This document shows positions 40,672-42,313 of a stretch of DNA of 42,313 nt, one piece after another. The stretch spans positions 1 through 42,313 of the forward strand of contig DAIRVC010000006.1 of the NCBI GenBank assembly GCA_036803025.1, in the 5' to 3' direction. Source of the stretch: DAIRVC01 sp036803025. Its GTDB lineage: Bacteria; Chloroflexota; Anaerolineae; Anaerolineales; E44-bin32. Positions within the stretch are counted from its first letter, which is position 1. Every line of letters starts with the position of its first letter. A program made the translations under genes and the position numbers. The notes below the pieces were generated by a model. It had not been told where the DNA came from. It worked only from the letters and a program-made list of their open reading frames with translations, and ran no database searches.

Positions 40672-42234
40672 TCAACGAGAGACCTGGTTCTCCGTGTTGC
40701 GGCAGGCGCAGGCTACCAGAACCTCCGACGCGCGGGTCAGCGTGCCGTCGTATTCGAGGCCAAGGCCGGCAGAGACCCATCCATCCAAAACAAAGGGAAG
40801 TGACGTGTCGGCGGGGATCCACTCACCATTATACCTGCGGGCGAGGTGCAGGTGCGTCCCGTTCGAGACCCCGCCCTCGCACGACGGATGGCCGAGGCGG
40901 TCGCCGGCCTGGACGTAGGTCCCGGCCGCGACACGATCGCGGGACTCAATGTGCATGTACATCAGCACCCACCCGGTCTGCTCCAGCCCGTCCCCGTCCA
41001 GATCCTGGATCACTTCACCCTGGTCGGAACGCAGGATGAGACCGTCGGCCGCCGCGACCACCCATTCATCCGACTGCACGCATCCCAGCGCGTAGCCGGG
41101 CGGCGCGAAATCCAGAGCCGCCCAGGCGGCACCTGCGCCCCAGGCACTATGGGGTCCGCCGGTGAACGACCACACCGAGCCGCTCTCGATCGGAAGACGC
41201 AGCGTCGGCTGCCTGAGATCGGGCGGGAGGGACGGTTCGATGGCCAGGTCGAAAGGGATCCCGAAGAGACGGACATAGGTCTGATAGAAGCCCCCCTCGC
41301 CGACGGCCTGCTCCCAGGCTCCGCTCCCGAGCAGTTGGGCGTACAACCCCTGCAGAGCAGCCGTCCCGGCGTTGATTCCCGCGCCGGGGATCACGGCCTG
41401 GCCGTCCGCCAGAAGGAACGGGCCGGCCCACCCTGCCCGCCAGGCATAGAAGGTCGCGTTGAGCGCGTCCGCCGCCCACGAGAGCTGGCCGAAAAGCCCG
41501 CCGAGGCGAGGCTCGACGAACCCCAGGGGATAGACGAGCGTTTCGGCGGCCACATCGGTGCGGGTCAGCCAGTGGGCCTGATGCTCCAAGAGCGCCAACA
41601 GGAGGCGCGGGTTGACCGAATAGCGCTGGGCGACGGTCACGACGATCTGCGCCCCGCTGAGGTTCCGCTCCTCGACCTCCTCCCCGTAGCGGCTCAGGTA
41701 GCCGCCCCACTCGGCCACCGTCCTGTTAACGTCGAGCAGCGTTGAAGCCGGACCGTAGACGATCTCGGAGTCCGGCAAGACCTTGAAGCTTGGGCCGAAC
41801 GACCGCCCGGAGGGCGCCGGGATGACCAGCTGCTGGCCGACCGAGAGCAGGTCGGGGTTGACGATGCCGTTGGCGCGCATGACCTGAGCCAGACCGATGG
41901 TGTAGCGGTAGGCGATGAGGTTGAGCGTGTCGCCGGGTTGGACCGTGTAGTACTCAGGCTCGGTGCGCATGACCGGTGTCGGCCGGGAGGCGTCCGGCGT
42001 CGGCGCAGCGTAAGCCTCACCGGGTGCACGGGTAGGCGGAAGGAGAGCCAGGATCGGATCGGGGATAGGGCTCGGCACCGACGTTGGGGCCGGACGCGGA
42101 GCCTCGCCGGTCCACGGCGGCAACAAGCGCCAGCCGGGGGTCGCCGGTGCAGGGGTGCCGCAGGCAGCGGCTGCGACGACGACAAGGAGAAGGATCAGCC
42201 GGGGGGAAGGCGCCAGCGCCCGCCCAAGGGCCAC
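40672..42234 (-). CDS. LysM/M23 lipoprotein, paralog 3 (5' end uncertain)
   Basis: A 520-residue lipoprotein if started at GTG 42234. The signal region ends VVVAAAAC (C25 from that start), then a Pro-rich linker, LysM (YYTVQPGDTLNLIAYRYTIG), a helical domain with PRLLLALLEHQAHWL, and the M23-like part with GGPHSAW, DLDGDG and GTHLHLARR. The frame stays open to the window edge, and its upstream part encodes an ABC-ATPase fragment (see 42187-42312), so the true start is doubtful. The protein may have lost its native first codons at a deletion or misassembly. It is first in the three-gene operon. Confidence 0.75.
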   Translation of the reverse strand: MALGRALAPSPRLILLLVVVAAAACGTPAPATPGWRLLPPWTGEAPRPAPTSVPSPIPDPILALLPPTRAPGEAYAAPTPDASRPTPVMRTEPEYYTVQPGDTLNLIAYRYTIGLAQVMRANGIVNPDLLSVGQQLVIPAPSGRSFGPSFKVLPDSEIVYGPASTLLDVNRTVAEWGGYLSRYGEEVEERNLSGAQIVVTVAQRYSVNPRLLLALLEHQAHWLTRTDVAAETLVYPLGFVEPRLGGLFGQLSWAADALNATFYAWRAGWAGPFLLADGQAVIPGAGINAGTAALQGLYAQLLGSGAWEQAVGEGGFYQTYVRLFGIPFDLAIEPSLPPDLRQPTLRLPIESGSVWSFTGGPHSAWGAGAAWAALDFAPPGYALGCVQSDEWVVAAADGLILRSDQGEVIQDLDGDGLEQTGWVLMYMHIESRDRVAAGTYVQAGDRLGHPSCEGGVSNGTHLHLARRYNGEWIPADTSLPFVLDGWVSAGLGLEYDGTLTRASEVLVACACRNTENQVSR

Positions 42235-42312
42235 TCGCTGTTTTTCGCCGCCGCTCAATCCCTGGGGATGGCGTTCCAGGAGATGCCGGATTTTCAGGGC
42301 TTCGATGACCCG
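42187..42312 (-). pseudogene. ABC transporter ATPase fragment fused in frame to paralog 3
   Basis: The minus-strand frame reads VIEALKIRHLLERHPQG, then the ABC signature LSGGEKQRVALGRAL, then APSPRLILL. That is the classic C-loop approach to Walker B of molybdate/sulfate-type importer ATPases. The expected DEP of Walker B is missing: LILL runs straight into LVVVAAAACG, the lipoprotein signal region. Either an internal deletion fused the genes, or contigs were joined at a short match. The 5' part of the ATPase lies outside the window. Confidence 0.7.
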
Positions 42313-42313
42313 C

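Overview
This is a GC-rich, gene-dense bacterial segment with no mobile elements, CRISPR arrays or phage genes. The gene content suggests a Chloroflexota bacterium, probably Anaerolineae-like, from a metagenome assembly. This is inference from style: lipoproteins with long Thr-Pro linkers, LysM/M23 proteins, a multi-GAF histidine kinase, a roadblock/V4R pair, a YabE-like gene next to rsmA, and housekeeping genes (argS, rpsT, SRP RNA) of ordinary bacterial type. A 100-N gap flanked by an exact 55-bp duplication points to short-read k-mer assembly and scaffolding.

Layout. 1-1500: an M50 membrane protease and, just upstream of it, a selenocysteine tRNA gene (selC) with its own promoter, both leftward. 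1555-5559: a rightward, tightly coupled set of SDR oxidoreductase, methyltransferase, a lipoprotein fusing a DsbA-like domain to a cyclophilin, and a PrsW-type protease. 5610-8336: DedA (leftward), then roadblock, V4R and dolichol-phosphate-mannose-synthase-like genes (rightward). 8328-10615: rsmA translationally coupled to a YabE-like 3D/G5 protein (leftward). 10740-11339: a small FmdB-type zinc ribbon, the SRP RNA and tRNA-Ser(GGA). 11353-15969: a five-gene leftward operon of GNAT, GH1 glycosidase, membrane protein, M23 peptidase and propeller lipoprotein.

16035-23097: a LysM lipoprotein divergent from a large TPR membrane protein, followed by a 1275-residue four-GAF/PAS histidine kinase. 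23158-28135: rpsT, a strong hairpin, argS, a COG2403-type GTPase and a solitary DNA methyltransferase. 28158-32311: an atypical OmpR-type regulator (leftward) divergent from a PfkB kinase, M20 peptidase and AstE/AspA-family operon. 32327-35578: a Thr-Pro-rich membrane protein and a GH36 alpha-galactosidase (leftward). 35757-37443: ECF sigma factor, zinc anti-sigma factor, zinc ribbon and TlpA-like thioredoxin (rightward). 37481-42313: three tandem paralogous LysM/M23 lipoproteins (leftward). The first is broken only by the artificial gap. The third merges in frame with a truncated ABC-ATPase fragment at the window edge.

Together the region is envelope-heavy: two intramembrane proteases, six predicted lipoproteins, five peptidoglycan-binding or cell-wall hydrolase-type proteins, and two glycosidases among core translation genes. 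Several genes (YabE-like, GNAT, LysM lipoprotein, kinase, PfkB) have a sigma-70 -10 box only 6-10 nt before the start codon, suggesting leaderless or nearly leaderless mRNAs. No stretch longer than about 300 bases lacks a gene or RNA. The largest protein-free interval, 10941-11352, carries the SRP RNA and tRNA-Ser.
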